The position numbers and the translations under genes are program-made. The notes beneath the pieces were generated by a model, which saw only the letters and a list, made by a program, of their open reading frames with translations, made no database searches and had not been told where the DNA came from. Shown here piece by piece: positions 16,357-24,854 of a stretch of DNA of 64,000 nt. The number at the start of each line of letters is the position of its first letter. Position 1 is the first letter of the stretch. This stretch comes from DATBHM01 sp963772375 (GTDB taxonomy: Bacteria; Actinomycetota; UBA4738; JACQTL01). The stretch spans positions 1,054,001-1,118,000 of the forward strand of contig CAVYXG010000005.1 in assembly GCA_963772375.1 (NCBI GenBank). The letters run 5' to 3'.

Positions 16357-16749
16357 GTGATCCAGTTTCGGCTCGATGCCCGGTCGGGGGTCTCGCCCTA
16401 CCTCCAGATCGTCCAGCAGGTTCGGCATGCGGTTCGGCTCGGCATGTTGCGGCCGGGCGACCGGCTCCCGACCGTCAAGGAGGTGGTCGGGTCGCTCGCC
16501 ATCAACCCGAACACGGTGTCGAAGGCCTACCGCGAGCTCGAGCACGAAGGGCTGGTACGGGGGCGGCCCGGGCTCGGGACGTTCGTGCAGGAGAGCGTCG
16601 GGGGACCGCCGCCGCGCAACCACGCGGCGATCCGCCGGGGGCTCGACCGGTGGCTGCAGGGGGCGTTCGCAGCGGGGCTCGACCTCGAGGACGTGCGGGC
16701 CATGTTCGAGACGTCGCTTCGCGACGCCGGATCGGAGGGTGTGGCATGA
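16357..16749 (+). CDS. GntR-family (YtrA-like) transcriptional regulator
   Basis: This 130-residue protein has the N-terminal winged helix of GntR regulators (PYLQIVQQVRHAVRLGMLRP then LPTVKEVVGSLAINPNTVSK) and only a short C-terminal helical part. That size and shape match the YtrA subgroup, which usually sits in front of an ABC transporter and represses it until envelope or antibiotic stress. GTG 16357 follows AGGAGGT at a spacing of 6. Its TGA overlaps the ATG of the ATPase gene (ATGA). Confidence 0.92.
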   Translation: MIQFRLDARSGVSPYLQIVQQVRHAVRLGMLRPGDRLPTVKEVVGSLAINPNTVSKAYRELEHEGLVRGRPGLGTFVQESVGGPPPRNHAAIRRGLDRWLQGAFAAGLDLEDVRAMFETSLRDAGSEGVA

Positions 16750-17636
16750 GCGCCGCCGTGATCGCGACGGGGCTCGGCAAGCGGTACCGGAGGCTCTGGG
16801 CGCTCCGGGAGTGCAACCTCGAGATCCCGGAGGGGCGGGTCATCGCGCTCGTCGGGCCGAACGGAGCCGGCAAGACGACCCTGCTCTCGCTCTGCGCGGG
16901 ACTGCTGCGGCCGACGGCCGGCGAGGTTCGCGTGCTGGGCCGGTCGCCCGAACGCGACCTCGACCTCCTGCCCGACATCGGGTTCGTCGCCCAGGACGTG
17001 CCGCTCTACCGGTCCTTCGCGGTTCGGGACCTGCTCGAGATGGGCCGACGGACCAATCCGCGGTGGGACGGCGGGCTCGCGGCGGAGCGGGTCGAACGCG
17101 CCGGCATCGACCCCGGACAGCGCGCCGGGACCCTCTCCGGCGGGCAGCGGGCACAGGTCGCCCTGGCGATGGCGTTCGCGAAGCGACCCCGGCTGCTGCT
17201 GCTCGACGAACCGCTCGCGAGCCTCGACCCGCTCGCGCGACGGGAGTTCCTGCAGGCGCTCATGGAGGGGGTGGCGGAGGGCGGGCTCACGGTCGTGCTG
17301 TCCTCACACCTCATCGCCGACCTCGAGCGCGTCTGCGACCACCTGATCGTCCTCTCTGCGGCGCACACGCAGGTGGCCGGGGACATCGACGACCTCCTCG
17401 CGTCGCACCGCGTGCTACTCGGCCCCCGCCGCGACAACGGCCACCTCCCCGGGTTCGTGGTGCAGGAATCGCACACGGATCGCCAGTCGACCCTGTTCGT
17501 TCGGCTCGACGGGCCCGTCCACGACCCCGCCTGGTCGGCGCAGGAGGTCACGTTGGAGGATCTGGTGCTCGCCTATCTCGGCCGGCCCAACGCGTCGGCG
17601 CTGCCCGCACCGAGGCTCGCGGAGGTGCGGCGATGA
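16746..17636 (+). CDS. ABC transporter ATP-binding protein
   Basis: This 296-residue cytoplasmic ATPase energises the exporter encoded next. Walker A is ALVGPNGAGKTTLL (about residues 34-47), the signature motif is LSGGQRAQVALAMA, and Walker B is LLLLDEPLASLD, followed by the switch His in LSSHLIADLERV. A roughly 70-residue C-terminal extension follows the nucleotide-binding domain. Start and stop codons overlap those of both neighbours (ATGA at each end), so the three genes are translationally coupled. Confidence 0.93.
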   Translation: MSAAVIATGLGKRYRRLWALRECNLEIPEGRVIALVGPNGAGKTTLLSLCAGLLRPTAGEVRVLGRSPERDLDLLPDIGFVAQDVPLYRSFAVRDLLEMGRRTNPRWDGGLAAERVERAGIDPGQRAGTLSGGQRAQVALAMAFAKRPRLLLLDEPLASLDPLARREFLQALMEGVAEGGLTVVLSSHLIADLERVCDHLIVLSAAHTQVAGDIDDLLASHRVLLGPRRDNGHLPGFVVQESHTDRQSTLFVRLDGPVHDPAWSAQEVTLEDLVLAYLGRPNASALPAPRLAEVRR

Positions 17637-18637
17637 TCTGGCTCACCTGGCGGCAGCACCGCACGCAGTTCGTCGCCGGTGCCGTGGCGGTGGTCCTGCT
17701 GGGCGCGTTCCTCCTGGTGACGGGGGTCGAGATGGCGTCGAGATTCGTGTCGTCGGGGCTCGCGCAGTGCGTGGCCGCGCCCGGCAGGAACTGCGACAGC
17801 CTCCAGGAGCTGTTCTCGAACACCTACTCGGGGCTCTGGTTCACGATCCCGCTGTTTCTCGTGGTGCCCGGGCTCGTCGGCGTCTTCTGGGGGGCGCCGC
17901 TCGTGGCGAGGGAGCTCGAGGCCGGCACCCACCGGCTGGCGTGGACGCAGAGCGTCGGCCGGGTCCGGTGGGCCGGGACGAAGATCGCCGCCATGGCCGG
18001 CGCCACGCTCGTGGCTGCGGGGCTGCTGGCCTGGGCGCTCTCGTGGTGGAGCCAGCCCCTGCTGGCCGCCTCCGACCAGCGGTTCCGGCCGGGGATCTTC
18101 GACCTCCGGGGGATCGTGCCGGTGGCGTATGCGCTGTTCGCGCTGGCGCTGGGCGTGGTGGCCGGGACGCTCATCAAGCGAACCCTCCCGGCGATGGCCG
18201 CGACGATCGGGGCGTACGTGGCCGTCCGGCTGGCCGTCGACCTGTGGCTCCGGGCTCACTTCGCCGCGGCGAAGACCGTGAACTACGCGTTCTTCTCCAG
18301 GGATCCGTTGTCCGGGACGGGCGACTGGATCATGTCCACCACGACGCTCGACGGGGCCGGGCACGTGCTCGGGAACGGGCCGGTGCTGGATTTCGGGGTC
18401 CTGTCGCAGCGGTGTCCGAGCCTTGCCGGAGGTCCGCCGGTGATCGGGAAGCCCGGGAGCCCCGGCCAGCAGGCCATGGAGGCGTGCATCAGAAGGATCG
18501 GGCTGCACATCCAGGCCACCTATCAGCCGGGAAGCCGCTACTGGATGTTCCAGGGGATCGAGTCGGCGATCTTCGTGGTGCTCGCGGCCGGCCTCGTCGG
18601 GCTCAGCCTGTGGTGGGTGCGGCGGCGGCTCGCCTGA
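17633..18637 (+). CDS. ABC transporter permease
   Basis: This 334-residue membrane protein is the permease of the preceding ATPase. About six hydrophobic segments are visible, beginning with FVAGAVAVVLLGAFLLVTG and ending with SAIFVVLAAGLVGLSLWWV. A segment GVFWGAPLVARELEAGTHRL just after the second helix is typical of ABC-2 type exporters paired with YtrA regulators in actinobacteria. A large extracellular loop lies before the last helix. The substrate is unknown; a cell-envelope or drug-resistance role is likely by family. Confidence 0.88.
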   Translation: MIWLTWRQHRTQFVAGAVAVVLLGAFLLVTGVEMASRFVSSGLAQCVAAPGRNCDSLQELFSNTYSGLWFTIPLFLVVPGLVGVFWGAPLVARELEAGTHRLAWTQSVGRVRWAGTKIAAMAGATLVAAGLLAWALSWWSQPLLAASDQRFRPGIFDLRGIVPVAYALFALALGVVAGTLIKRTLPAMAATIGAYVAVRLAVDLWLRAHFAAAKTVNYAFFSRDPLSGTGDWIMSTTTLDGAGHVLGNGPVLDFGVLSQRCPSLAGGPPVIGKPGSPGQQAMEACIRRIGLHIQATYQPGSRYWMFQGIESAIFVVLAAGLVGLSLWWVRRRLA

Positions 18638-18812
18638 GCGGCCGCCGTCTCAACTGAGCTGCGCCGGTGATGGGCGCGCCGCCTCGACCGTCCGCCGCCA
18701 GGCCCGCTCAGGCGGTCGGTTCGTCTTCCGGCGGCTGGAACATGCGGTCGGGTTGTGCGGGACGGTGCCGCCGCCGTTCCGGCCGGCGCTCGCGGACGAC
18801 AGCTCGGTCTCC

Positions 18813-18833
18813 GTATCGCCGAAACGGCGATAC
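18813..18833 (+). promoter_or_regulatory. Perfect 9-bp inverted repeat upstream of DUF2236 gene
   Basis: GTATCGCCG-AAA-CGGCGATAC ends 13 bp before the GTG at 18847. It could be an operator overlapping a leaderless promoter (the CGATAC arm sits at -10 distance) or an mRNA hairpin. No regulator gene is adjacent. Confidence 0.45.
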
Positions 18834-18846
18834 CGTTGTCGCCAGG

Positions 18847-19653
18847 GTGAGCGACCAGGGGTTCTTCGGCCCGGACTCGGTGTCCTGGCGCGTCCACCGC
18901 GAGGTCACCGTGCTGTTCGGCGGCGCGAGGGCACTGCTCATGCAGGCCGCGCATCCGCTCGTGATCGCCGGGGCCCGGGAGACCGGCTTCTACCAACGGG
19001 ACCCGTGGCGGCGGCTGCAGCGGACCCTGATGCTGACCTACGCCTTGACCTTCGGGACGCGTGAGGAGGCCGAGCAGGCGGCCGCCCGGATCAACGCCGT
19101 CCATCGAAGCGTGCACGGCACGGACGAGGTCACCGGGAGGCCGTACGACGCGTTCGACCCCGACCTTTTGCTGTGGGTGCACGCCTCCCTCGTCGACTCC
19201 GCGCTGCTGTTCGAGCGGTACACGGTCGGCCGGCTCGACGACGCCGGGCAGCAGCGGTTCCACGAGGAGCAGATGGTCGCCGCCGAGCTGCTCGAGCTCC
19301 CGAGGGAACGGATCCCGCCGACGGTCCCCGAGCTCCGCGCACACATCGACGACGTCGTCGGGAGCGGGGATCTCCTCGTCACCGATGCCGCGAGGGACGT
19401 CGCCGCGATGTTTCGACATCCGCCGCCGGGTGCCGAGTGGCGTCCGGTCCTGAAGGCGGTGTCGTGGTGGGCGTTCGGCTCGCTGCCGGCGCCGCTGCGG
19501 ACGCAGTACGGGGTGCGGTGGAGCCCGGCCCACGAGGCCGCCATGCGGGCCAATCTCAGGGTGGTGCGCCTGCTGCGGCCGGCCATCCCGCGGAGGTTCC
19601 GCTACATCCTCCCGGCGCACCAGGCGGCCCGCCGCGCCGCCACGTCGGCCTGA
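18847..19653 (+). CDS. DUF2236 (MpaB-like oxygenase) family protein
   Basis: This 268-residue protein belongs to the DUF2236 family, which includes rubber oxygenase Lcp and MpaB-type proteins that often bind heme. The opening SWRVHREVTVLFGGARALLM and QAAHPLVIAGARETGFYQRD are the typical family start, with the His and Arg residues thought to sit at the cofactor; LLWVHASLVDSALLFER is a second hallmark. The substrate is unknown. GTG 18847 is chosen because homologous sequence begins within ten residues; no ribosome binding site is visible, consistent with a leaderless message under the palindrome at 18813-18833. Confidence 0.85.
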   Translation: MSDQGFFGPDSVSWRVHREVTVLFGGARALLMQAAHPLVIAGARETGFYQRDPWRRLQRTLMLTYALTFGTREEAEQAAARINAVHRSVHGTDEVTGRPYDAFDPDLLLWVHASLVDSALLFERYTVGRLDDAGQQRFHEEQMVAAELLELPRERIPPTVPELRAHIDDVVGSGDLLVTDAARDVAAMFRHPPPGAEWRPVLKAVSWWAFGSLPAPLRTQYGVRWSPAHEAAMRANLRVVRLLRPAIPRRFRYILPAHQAARRAATSA

Positions 19654-19775
19654 CGGCGTTCCGCTCGTCGCCCGGCCCGCTCGTCGCCACGCTCGTCGCC
19701 CCGCAACCCCGGCGCGTTTGCCGCGGCGTTCCACCTGCGCGGAAGATGCCCGCAGCGTCCGGGACCGGAGGAGCG

Positions 19776-20564
19776 GTGGCGGAGTTCGAACACGACGGGT
19801 GGCGGCTCGGATACGACGACCGCGGTGCAGGGCCGGCCGTCCTGCTGATCCACGGGGTGCTGTTCGACGCGACGCAGTTCGAACCGCAGGTGGAGGCCTT
19901 GGCCGATCGGTGGCGCATGGTCACGCCCGACCTCCGGGCGCACGGGCGATCCGAGCACCGCCGGGCCCCGTACGACCAGTGGGACCTGATGGAGGATCAT
20001 GTCGCCCTGCTCGACCATCTCGGGATCGACCGCGCCGTGTGGGGCGGGGTGAGCCAGGGCGGGTTCCAGTCGCTGCGGGCGGCCATGAAGCATCCGGACC
20101 GGGTGGCCGGACTGGTGCTCATCGACTCGCAGGCGGGGCCGGAAGACGAGGTCCGCGGGCCGATGTTCGAGGCGTCCGCCCAGGTCGCCGCCGAGTCCGG
20201 CTGGAACGAGGACCTCCTCGGCATCGCGACGCAGTTCCTGTTCGGCGAGAGCGCTGGCACCGATCTCAGGCGGCACTGGATCGAACGCTGGATGCGCCAG
20301 GACACCTCGGACGCGGTGGAGTTCATGCATGCGGTCACGCGCCGGGACGACGTGACCGATCGTCTCGGCGAGATCTCGATGCCCGCGGTCGTCATTCACG
20401 GAGAGGAGGACGTCGCGATCGAGATGGCGAAGGCTCGCACCATGGCCGACGGCCTCGCGGGCGATGTCGAGTTCGTCGAGGTACCCGGGGCCGGCCATTC
20501 GTCCACGCTCGAACGTCCCGACCTCGTGACCCCCGCCGTCGAGCGGTTCCTCGCCCGGACGTGA
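19776..20564 (+). CDS. Alpha/beta hydrolase
   Basis: This 262-residue protein has the alpha/beta hydrolase fold with a complete catalytic set: oxyanion region LLIHGVLFD, nucleophile elbow GGVSQGGFQ, acid in VIHGEEDVAI and His in PGAGHSSTLE. The GTG at 19776 is preceded by GGAG; an in-frame ATG at 19746 would add ten residues. It overlaps the next methyltransferase by GTGA. Position at the head of a menaquinone-type operon invites comparison with MenH, but the sequence alone does not establish that. Confidence 0.85.
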   Translation: MAEFEHDGWRLGYDDRGAGPAVLLIHGVLFDATQFEPQVEALADRWRMVTPDLRAHGRSEHRRAPYDQWDLMEDHVALLDHLGIDRAVWGGVSQGGFQSLRAAMKHPDRVAGLVLIDSQAGPEDEVRGPMFEASAQVAAESGWNEDLLGIATQFLFGESAGTDLRRHWIERWMRQDTSDAVEFMHAVTRRDDVTDRLGEISMPAVVIHGEEDVAIEMAKARTMADGLAGDVEFVEVPGAGHSSTLERPDLVTPAVERFLART

Positions 20565-21295
20565 ACGCCTCCGACCGGACACGCCACGCCCGGGGGCTGT
20601 TCGCCGGGATCGCCCCCGAGTACGACCGCATGGCCGAGCTACTGTCGTTCGGACAGAACGGCCGGTGGCGACGGTTCATGGTGTCGCGGCTCGACGTCGG
20701 TCCCGGCCGGCGAGTGCTCGACGTGGCCACCGGGACGGCGGGCGTGGCGATCGCGATCGCGGGCCGGACGGGCGCGCGCGTGGTCGGCCTGGACCAGAGC
20801 CCGGAGATGATGGCGGGCGGACGCCGGGCCGTCGACGATGCGGGCGTACCGGTGTCCTTCGTGCTCGGGCAGGGCGAACGGCTGCCATTCGGCGACGGCG
20901 CCTTCGACGCGGTGACGTTCACGTATCTGCTCCGCTACGTCGACGACCCGCCGGCGACGCTCCGCGAGCTGGCCCGGGTGCTCCGGCCCGGCGGGACCCT
21001 CGCGAACCTCGAGTTCCTCGTCCCGCCGAACCCGCTGTGGCACGCGGCGTGGTTGCTCTACACACGGGTCGGGCTGCCGGTCGGCGGCCGGCTCGCCTCG
21101 CGGGAGTGGCAGGCGACCGGGCGGTTCCTCGGTCCGTCGATCTCGGGTTTCTATCGGGAGCACCCGCTCACGGAGCAGGGAGGGTGGTGGCGCGGCGCCG
21201 GGATCTCGCCGGTCCGGTACCGGCCGATGAGCCTCGGGGGCGGCATCGTGATCTGGGGGTCGAAGTCCCGCGACCCGGAGCCGGTCGATGGCTGA
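20561..21295 (+). CDS. UbiE/MenG-like SAM-dependent methyltransferase (first copy)
   Basis: This 244-residue class I methyltransferase resembles UbiE/MenG, which methylate demethylmenaquinone. It begins with LFAGIAPEYDRMAELLSFGQ, the usual UbiE entry motif, then VLDVATGTAGVAIAI for SAM binding, TFTYLLRYVDDP and RVLRPGGTLANLEF. Its start (GTG) overlaps the hydrolase stop and its end overlaps the next gene by 8 bp. A second, shorter MenG-like gene lies at 22085, so one of the two may act on a different quinone or on another substrate. Confidence 0.85.
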   Translation: MNASDRTRHARGLFAGIAPEYDRMAELLSFGQNGRWRRFMVSRLDVGPGRRVLDVATGTAGVAIAIAGRTGARVVGLDQSPEMMAGGRRAVDDAGVPVSFVLGQGERLPFGDGAFDAVTFTYLLRYVDDPPATLRELARVLRPGGTLANLEFLVPPNPLWHAAWLLYTRVGLPVGGRLASREWQATGRFLGPSISGFYREHPLTEQGGWWRGAGISPVRYRPMSLGGGIVIWGSKSRDPEPVDG

Positions 21296-22088
21296 CCTCG
21301 AGCGGCGCCCCGACCCGGCACCGGCGCGCGCCGACCTGGGGCCGGGCCCCGGTCGCGACGATCAGCCCGGCCGTCCGGCCTTCTACGCGATGGGCTCGGG
21401 CGGGTGGCGGGAGTGGCTGACCCTGCTCCATCCCCCGTACACGGCGTGGCACCTGTCCTACGTCGTGTTCGGCGCTGCGATCGCCCCGGTCCTCGACGGC
21501 GCCCGGCTGGGGGCGACCGTTGTCGGGTTCTTCCTCGGCGTCGGGATCACCGCACACGCGCTCGACGAGCTGCAGGGGCGGCCGCTCCGCACGCGGATCC
21601 CGGCCGGCGTCCTGTGGACCGTCGCCCTGTGCGCGCTCGCGGTCGCCGTCGCGCTCGGGATCGTCGGGGCCGCCCGTGTGACGTGGTGGCTGCTCGCGTG
21701 CGTGGGGTTCGGCGCGTTCATCGTCCTCGCGTACAACCTCGAGCTGTTCGGCGGGCGGTTTCACGGCGACTGGTGGTTCGCGATCGCGTGGGGGGCGTTC
21801 CCGGCGATCACGGCATACCTCGCGCAGGCGGGGACGATCCGGGTGGAGGCCGTGCTCGTGGCCATCGCGTGCCTCCTCCTTTCGGTGGCCCAGCGAACGC
21901 TGTCGACGCCGGTCCGCCGGCTTCGCCGGCAAACCGCCACGGTGGCGGGGCAGATCGTCCTCGACGACGGCACCGTGGAGGCGATCGACGAGGACGCGCT
22001 CCGTCGCGCCCCGGAACGCGCGCTGCGGGCGATCGCCTACGCGCTGTCGCTCCTCGCCATCGGGCTCGTCGTCGCCCGCCTCACGTGA
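21288..22088 (+). CDS. Polytopic membrane protein, remotely UbiA-like
   Basis: This 266-residue protein has a 40-residue Pro-rich cytoplasmic start and then about six to seven hydrophobic segments. Features such as LTLLHPPYTAWHLSYVVFG, the polar motif AHALDELQGRP after the second helix, and YNLELFGGRFHGDWWFAIAW resemble the layout of UbiA prenyltransferases, but the standard NxxxDxxxD motif is absent. It sits between two MenG-like methyltransferases with overlapping ends on both sides, so a part in quinone metabolism is inferred. I do not recognise a named family. Confidence 0.7.
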   Translation: MADLERRPDPAPARADLGPGPGRDDQPGRPAFYAMGSGGWREWLTLLHPPYTAWHLSYVVFGAAIAPVLDGARLGATVVGFFLGVGITAHALDELQGRPLRTRIPAGVLWTVALCALAVAVALGIVGAARVTWWLLACVGFGAFIVLAYNLELFGGRFHGDWWFAIAWGAFPAITAYLAQAGTIRVEAVLVAIACLLLSVAQRTLSTPVRRLRRQTATVAGQIVLDDGTVEAIDEDALRRAPERALRAIAYALSLLAIGLVVARLT

Positions 22089-22759
22089 GCGCCCCGACCG
22101 AGCCACATGTGCGGCGGATGTTCGACGCGATCGTTCCGCGATACGACCTGGTGAACGACGTCCTGTCGGCCGGCATGGACCGGCGGTGGCGGCGGGCCAC
22201 GGTTCGCGAGCTCCGCGCCGTCCCCGGGCTGCCCGTGCTCGACCTGGGGTGCGGCACGGGGCGCCTCGCCTACCGGGCCGCGGCGACCGGTCATCGCGTG
22301 GTCGGCCTCGACGTCAGCGGCCCCATGGTGCACGTTGCGCGCGATCGCGGGCTGCGCCGGGCGGTCCAGGGGAGCGCGTTCAGGCTCCCCTTCGCCAGCG
22401 GCGCGTTCGGCGGAGCGGCGAGCGGGTTCGTCCTGCGAAACCTCCACGATCTTCCGGCCGCGTTCGCCGAGCTGGTTCGCGTGCTGCGGCCGGGAGCGGG
22501 CCTGGCGATCGTCGACATCACCGAGCCCGCGGAACCGTTGCGGCGGAAGGTGTTCGACGCGTATTTCCGCGTGGCGGCACCGCTGGCGGGGGGGCTGGTG
22601 GGCCGTCGCGACGCCTACCGCTACCTGGTCCGTTCCCTCGCCCACCTGCCGCCGCCGGCGGTGGTCGCCGCGATGCTCCGCGACGCGGGAACCGAACGGG
22701 TCCGGTGGCGGGCGCTCGCACCCGGAATGGTTACCCTGTGGACCGCCCGCCGGGCGTGA
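22085..22759 (+). CDS. Demethylmenaquinone methyltransferase-like protein (second copy)
   Basis: This 224-residue protein is the closer match of the two to MenG/UbiE. It begins VRRMFDAIVPRYDLVNDVLS then GMDRRWRRATV, the classic UbiE signature, followed by VLDLGCGTGRLAYRA (SAM site) and RVLRPGAGLAIVDITEP. It would add the final methyl group in menaquinone synthesis. The GTG start overlaps the upstream stop (GTGA). It lies 19 bp before the LLM-MenA fusion gene, which has its own strong ribosome binding site. Confidence 0.87.
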   Translation: MSAPTEPHVRRMFDAIVPRYDLVNDVLSAGMDRRWRRATVRELRAVPGLPVLDLGCGTGRLAYRAAATGHRVVGLDVSGPMVHVARDRGLRRAVQGSAFRLPFASGAFGGAASGFVLRNLHDLPAAFAELVRVLRPGAGLAIVDITEPAEPLRRKVFDAYFRVAAPLAGGLVGRRDAYRYLVRSLAHLPPPAVVAAMLRDAGTERVRWRALAPGMVTLWTARRA

Positions 22760-22778
22760 CCCGAAGGAGGAAGCGCAG

Positions 22779-24854
22779 GTGCTGAGCAGGGAGGTCGGGC
22801 TCGGCCTCGCCGCCCGGGGTTCGGTTTCGGGCGTGATCGGTTGGGCCGAACGCGCCCGGGGTGTCGGCCTGTCCTCCGTATGGATGCACGACTCCTACTT
22901 CGAACGCGACGCAGTGACCTACGCGTCGGCCCTCGCCTCGAACGTCGACGGGATCAAGGTGGCGCTCGGCGCCGTGAACCCGTTCACCCGCCACGCGGTC
23001 CTCCTCGCGATGACGGTGTCCGCGCTCGACGAGATGGCGCCCGGACGGATCGTTCTCGGACTGGGGTCGGCGCTCCCGCTCCGTCTCGCCCAGATGGGGA
23101 TCCCGTATTCGCCGCAGGAGGGTCGCGACCGGGTCGGCGCCACGATCGACCTCCTGCGCGACATGTGGAAGGGGGAACGCGTTCCCCCCGGCTCCCCGGG
23201 CGTGCCGCCGGTCGAGCCGATGTTCGCCCCGCTCCACAACGTGCCGATCTTCGTCGCCGGGTACCGCACGCCCATGCTGGAGCTGGCGGGAGAGAAGGGC
23301 GACGGGTACCTGGCCCGGCCGCTCGAGTCGCTGAAGTCGTTCCAGGGAATGGTGCCGAAGATCCGCAGGGCGAGCATCGAGGCCGGGCGGCCCGCGGACG
23401 CCGTGCAGATCGCCGGCTACCTGTTCTCGCTGGTCGATACCAGCCGGCGCGCCGCCCTGAACCGGGCGAAGCGCGAGCCGTTCATCATCTACATGATGGC
23501 CATCCAGACCGACGTCGCGCTGCGGCGCGCCGGGCTGGACCTCGAGCTGCGCGATCGCATCCACGGCCTGTGGCGCAACGAGGACTACCACGAGGCCGCC
23601 GAGCTCATCCCCGACGAGATGATGGACGCTTTCGTGCTGTGCGGGACGGAGGAGGAGGTCGCCGCCCGGGCACTCGAGTACCACGCGGCCGGGATGGACA
23701 TCCCGGTGCTGCAGCCCGTGGTCCAGGAGGACGACCAGGTCGAGGCGCTGTTCCGCGCGGCCGAGCTGTACGGCAACGCTAGGGTCGCCGGTGCCGGTGC
23801 CGGTGCCGGTGCCGGGGGTGGGGCGGCCGGGGCCGGGGGTGGCGCCGGGGCCGGGAGTGGCGCCGGGGATGGCGCCGAGGCGAGGGATGCGGCCGAGCCC
23901 CTCCCGGGAGGTGTCCACCTTCTGGACGGGGACCGGCTCCCGCTCACCACCCGCGTCCGGCGTCACGCCGGCGCGTGGCTCGAGATCGTGCGGCCGTTCA
24001 GCTTCACGGCTTCGTCGGTGCCCCCGGTCGCGGCCGGGGCGCTCGCGGCGCTGTACGGCGCGTTCTCGTGGCCGCTGTTCCTCGGCGCGTTGTTCGGGCT
24101 CGTGTTGCTGCACATCGGGACGAACGTCGCGAACGAGATCTACGACGTCCGCAAGGGGGCCGACAAGATCACGTCGCCCCGCGCGAGCCACGCCCTGCTG
24201 AAGGGGCGCATCACCGAACGCGAGGCGTTCACGATCGTGGCGCTGGCGTTCGCCGCCGCCACGGCCATCGGCGTGTGGCTGATCGTCGAACGGGGCTGGC
24301 CGGTGGTGGTGCTCGGGCTCGCCGGCCTGCTCGGGGGGTGGGGGTACTCCGCGCCGCCGCTCGAGTACAAGTTCCGCGCGCTGGGGCTGCCGCTCGTGTT
24401 CCTGCTGTTCGGGCCGCTCTCCGTGATCGGGTCGTACTACGTGATCACCGGGGGGTTCGAGTGGGCGACCGTGGCGGTGAGCATCCCCGTCGGGCTGCTC
24501 GTCACGGCGATCCTGCACGGGAACGAGTGGCGCGACATCTCCGAGGACGCCAGGGCCGGAGGGGTCACGCTGTCGATCCGCATCGGGCGGCGGTTCGCGC
24601 ACTGGGTGTACCTGGCGCTCGTCGTGGGGGCGTACCTGGCGCTGGGCGCGGCCGTGCTGTTCGAGGCGCTCCCGGTGCAGGCGCTGCTGGCGCTGCTCTC
24701 CATGCCGCTCCTGGTGCGGGTGATCCAGGCGTCGGAGCTCGGCGCGATGGGGCAGCAGCGAGCCATCGCCATGCTGGACCTCGAGACGGCGCAGCTCCAC
24801 GCGGCCTTCGGGTTTCTGCTGGCGGCCGGGATCGTGATCGCGGCGGCGAAGTGA
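22779..24854 (+). CDS. Fusion: LLM-class (F420/flavin) oxidoreductase + MenA/UbiA-type prenyltransferase
   Basis: One continuous 691-codon reading frame joins two enzymes. Residues 1 to about 334 form a luciferase-like (Mer-type) oxidoreductase: VIGWAERARGVGLSSVWMHD, GRIVLGLGSALPLRLAQMG, PIFVAGYRTPMLELAGE. A low-complexity Gly/Ala linker of about 40 residues follows, encoded by GCCGGT microrepeats near 23793. Residues from about 395 form a membrane prenyltransferase with both Asp-rich motifs of MenA: NVANEIYDVRKGAD near residue 449 and GNEWRDISEDARAGGVTLSI near residue 581. MenA attaches the prenyl tail to dihydroxynaphthoate at the membrane. GTG 22779 has GAAGGAGG at a spacing of 8. The oxidoreductase half may reduce the quinone head or side chain; that is inference. 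Confidence 0.88.
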   Translation: MLSREVGLGLAARGSVSGVIGWAERARGVGLSSVWMHDSYFERDAVTYASALASNVDGIKVALGAVNPFTRHAVLLAMTVSALDEMAPGRIVLGLGSALPLRLAQMGIPYSPQEGRDRVGATIDLLRDMWKGERVPPGSPGVPPVEPMFAPLHNVPIFVAGYRTPMLELAGEKGDGYLARPLESLKSFQGMVPKIRRASIEAGRPADAVQIAGYLFSLVDTSRRAALNRAKREPFIIYMMAIQTDVALRRAGLDLELRDRIHGLWRNEDYHEAAELIPDEMMDAFVLCGTEEEVAARALEYHAAGMDIPVLQPVVQEDDQVEALFRAAELYGNARVAGAGAGAGAGGGAAGAGGGAGAGSGAGDGAEARDAAEPLPGGVHLLDGDRLPLTTRVRRHAGAWLEIVRPFSFTASSVPPVAAGALAALYGAFSWPLFLGALFGLVLLHIGTNVANEIYDVRKGADKITSPRASHALLKGRITEREAFTIVALAFAAATAIGVWLIVERGWPVVVLGLAGLLGGWGYSAPPLEYKFRALGLPLVFLLFGPLSVIGSYYVITGGFEWATVAVSIPVGLLVTAILHGNEWRDISEDARAGGVTLSIRIGRRFAHWVYLALVVGAYLALGAAVLFEALPVQALLALLSMPLLVRVIQASELGAMGQQRAIAMLDLETAQLHAAFGFLLAAGIVIAAAK

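Noticed and set aside
19776..20564. Naming the alpha/beta hydrolase MenH
   Set aside because: Only its position next to MenG-like genes suggests this; the sequence shows a generic hydrolase triad.
23782..23900. Gly/Ala microrepeat in the fusion gene as a frameshift that separates two genes
   Set aside because: The frame is open throughout and the prenyltransferase half has no start codon with a ribosome binding site near its N terminus; kept as a fusion, pending long-read confirmation.
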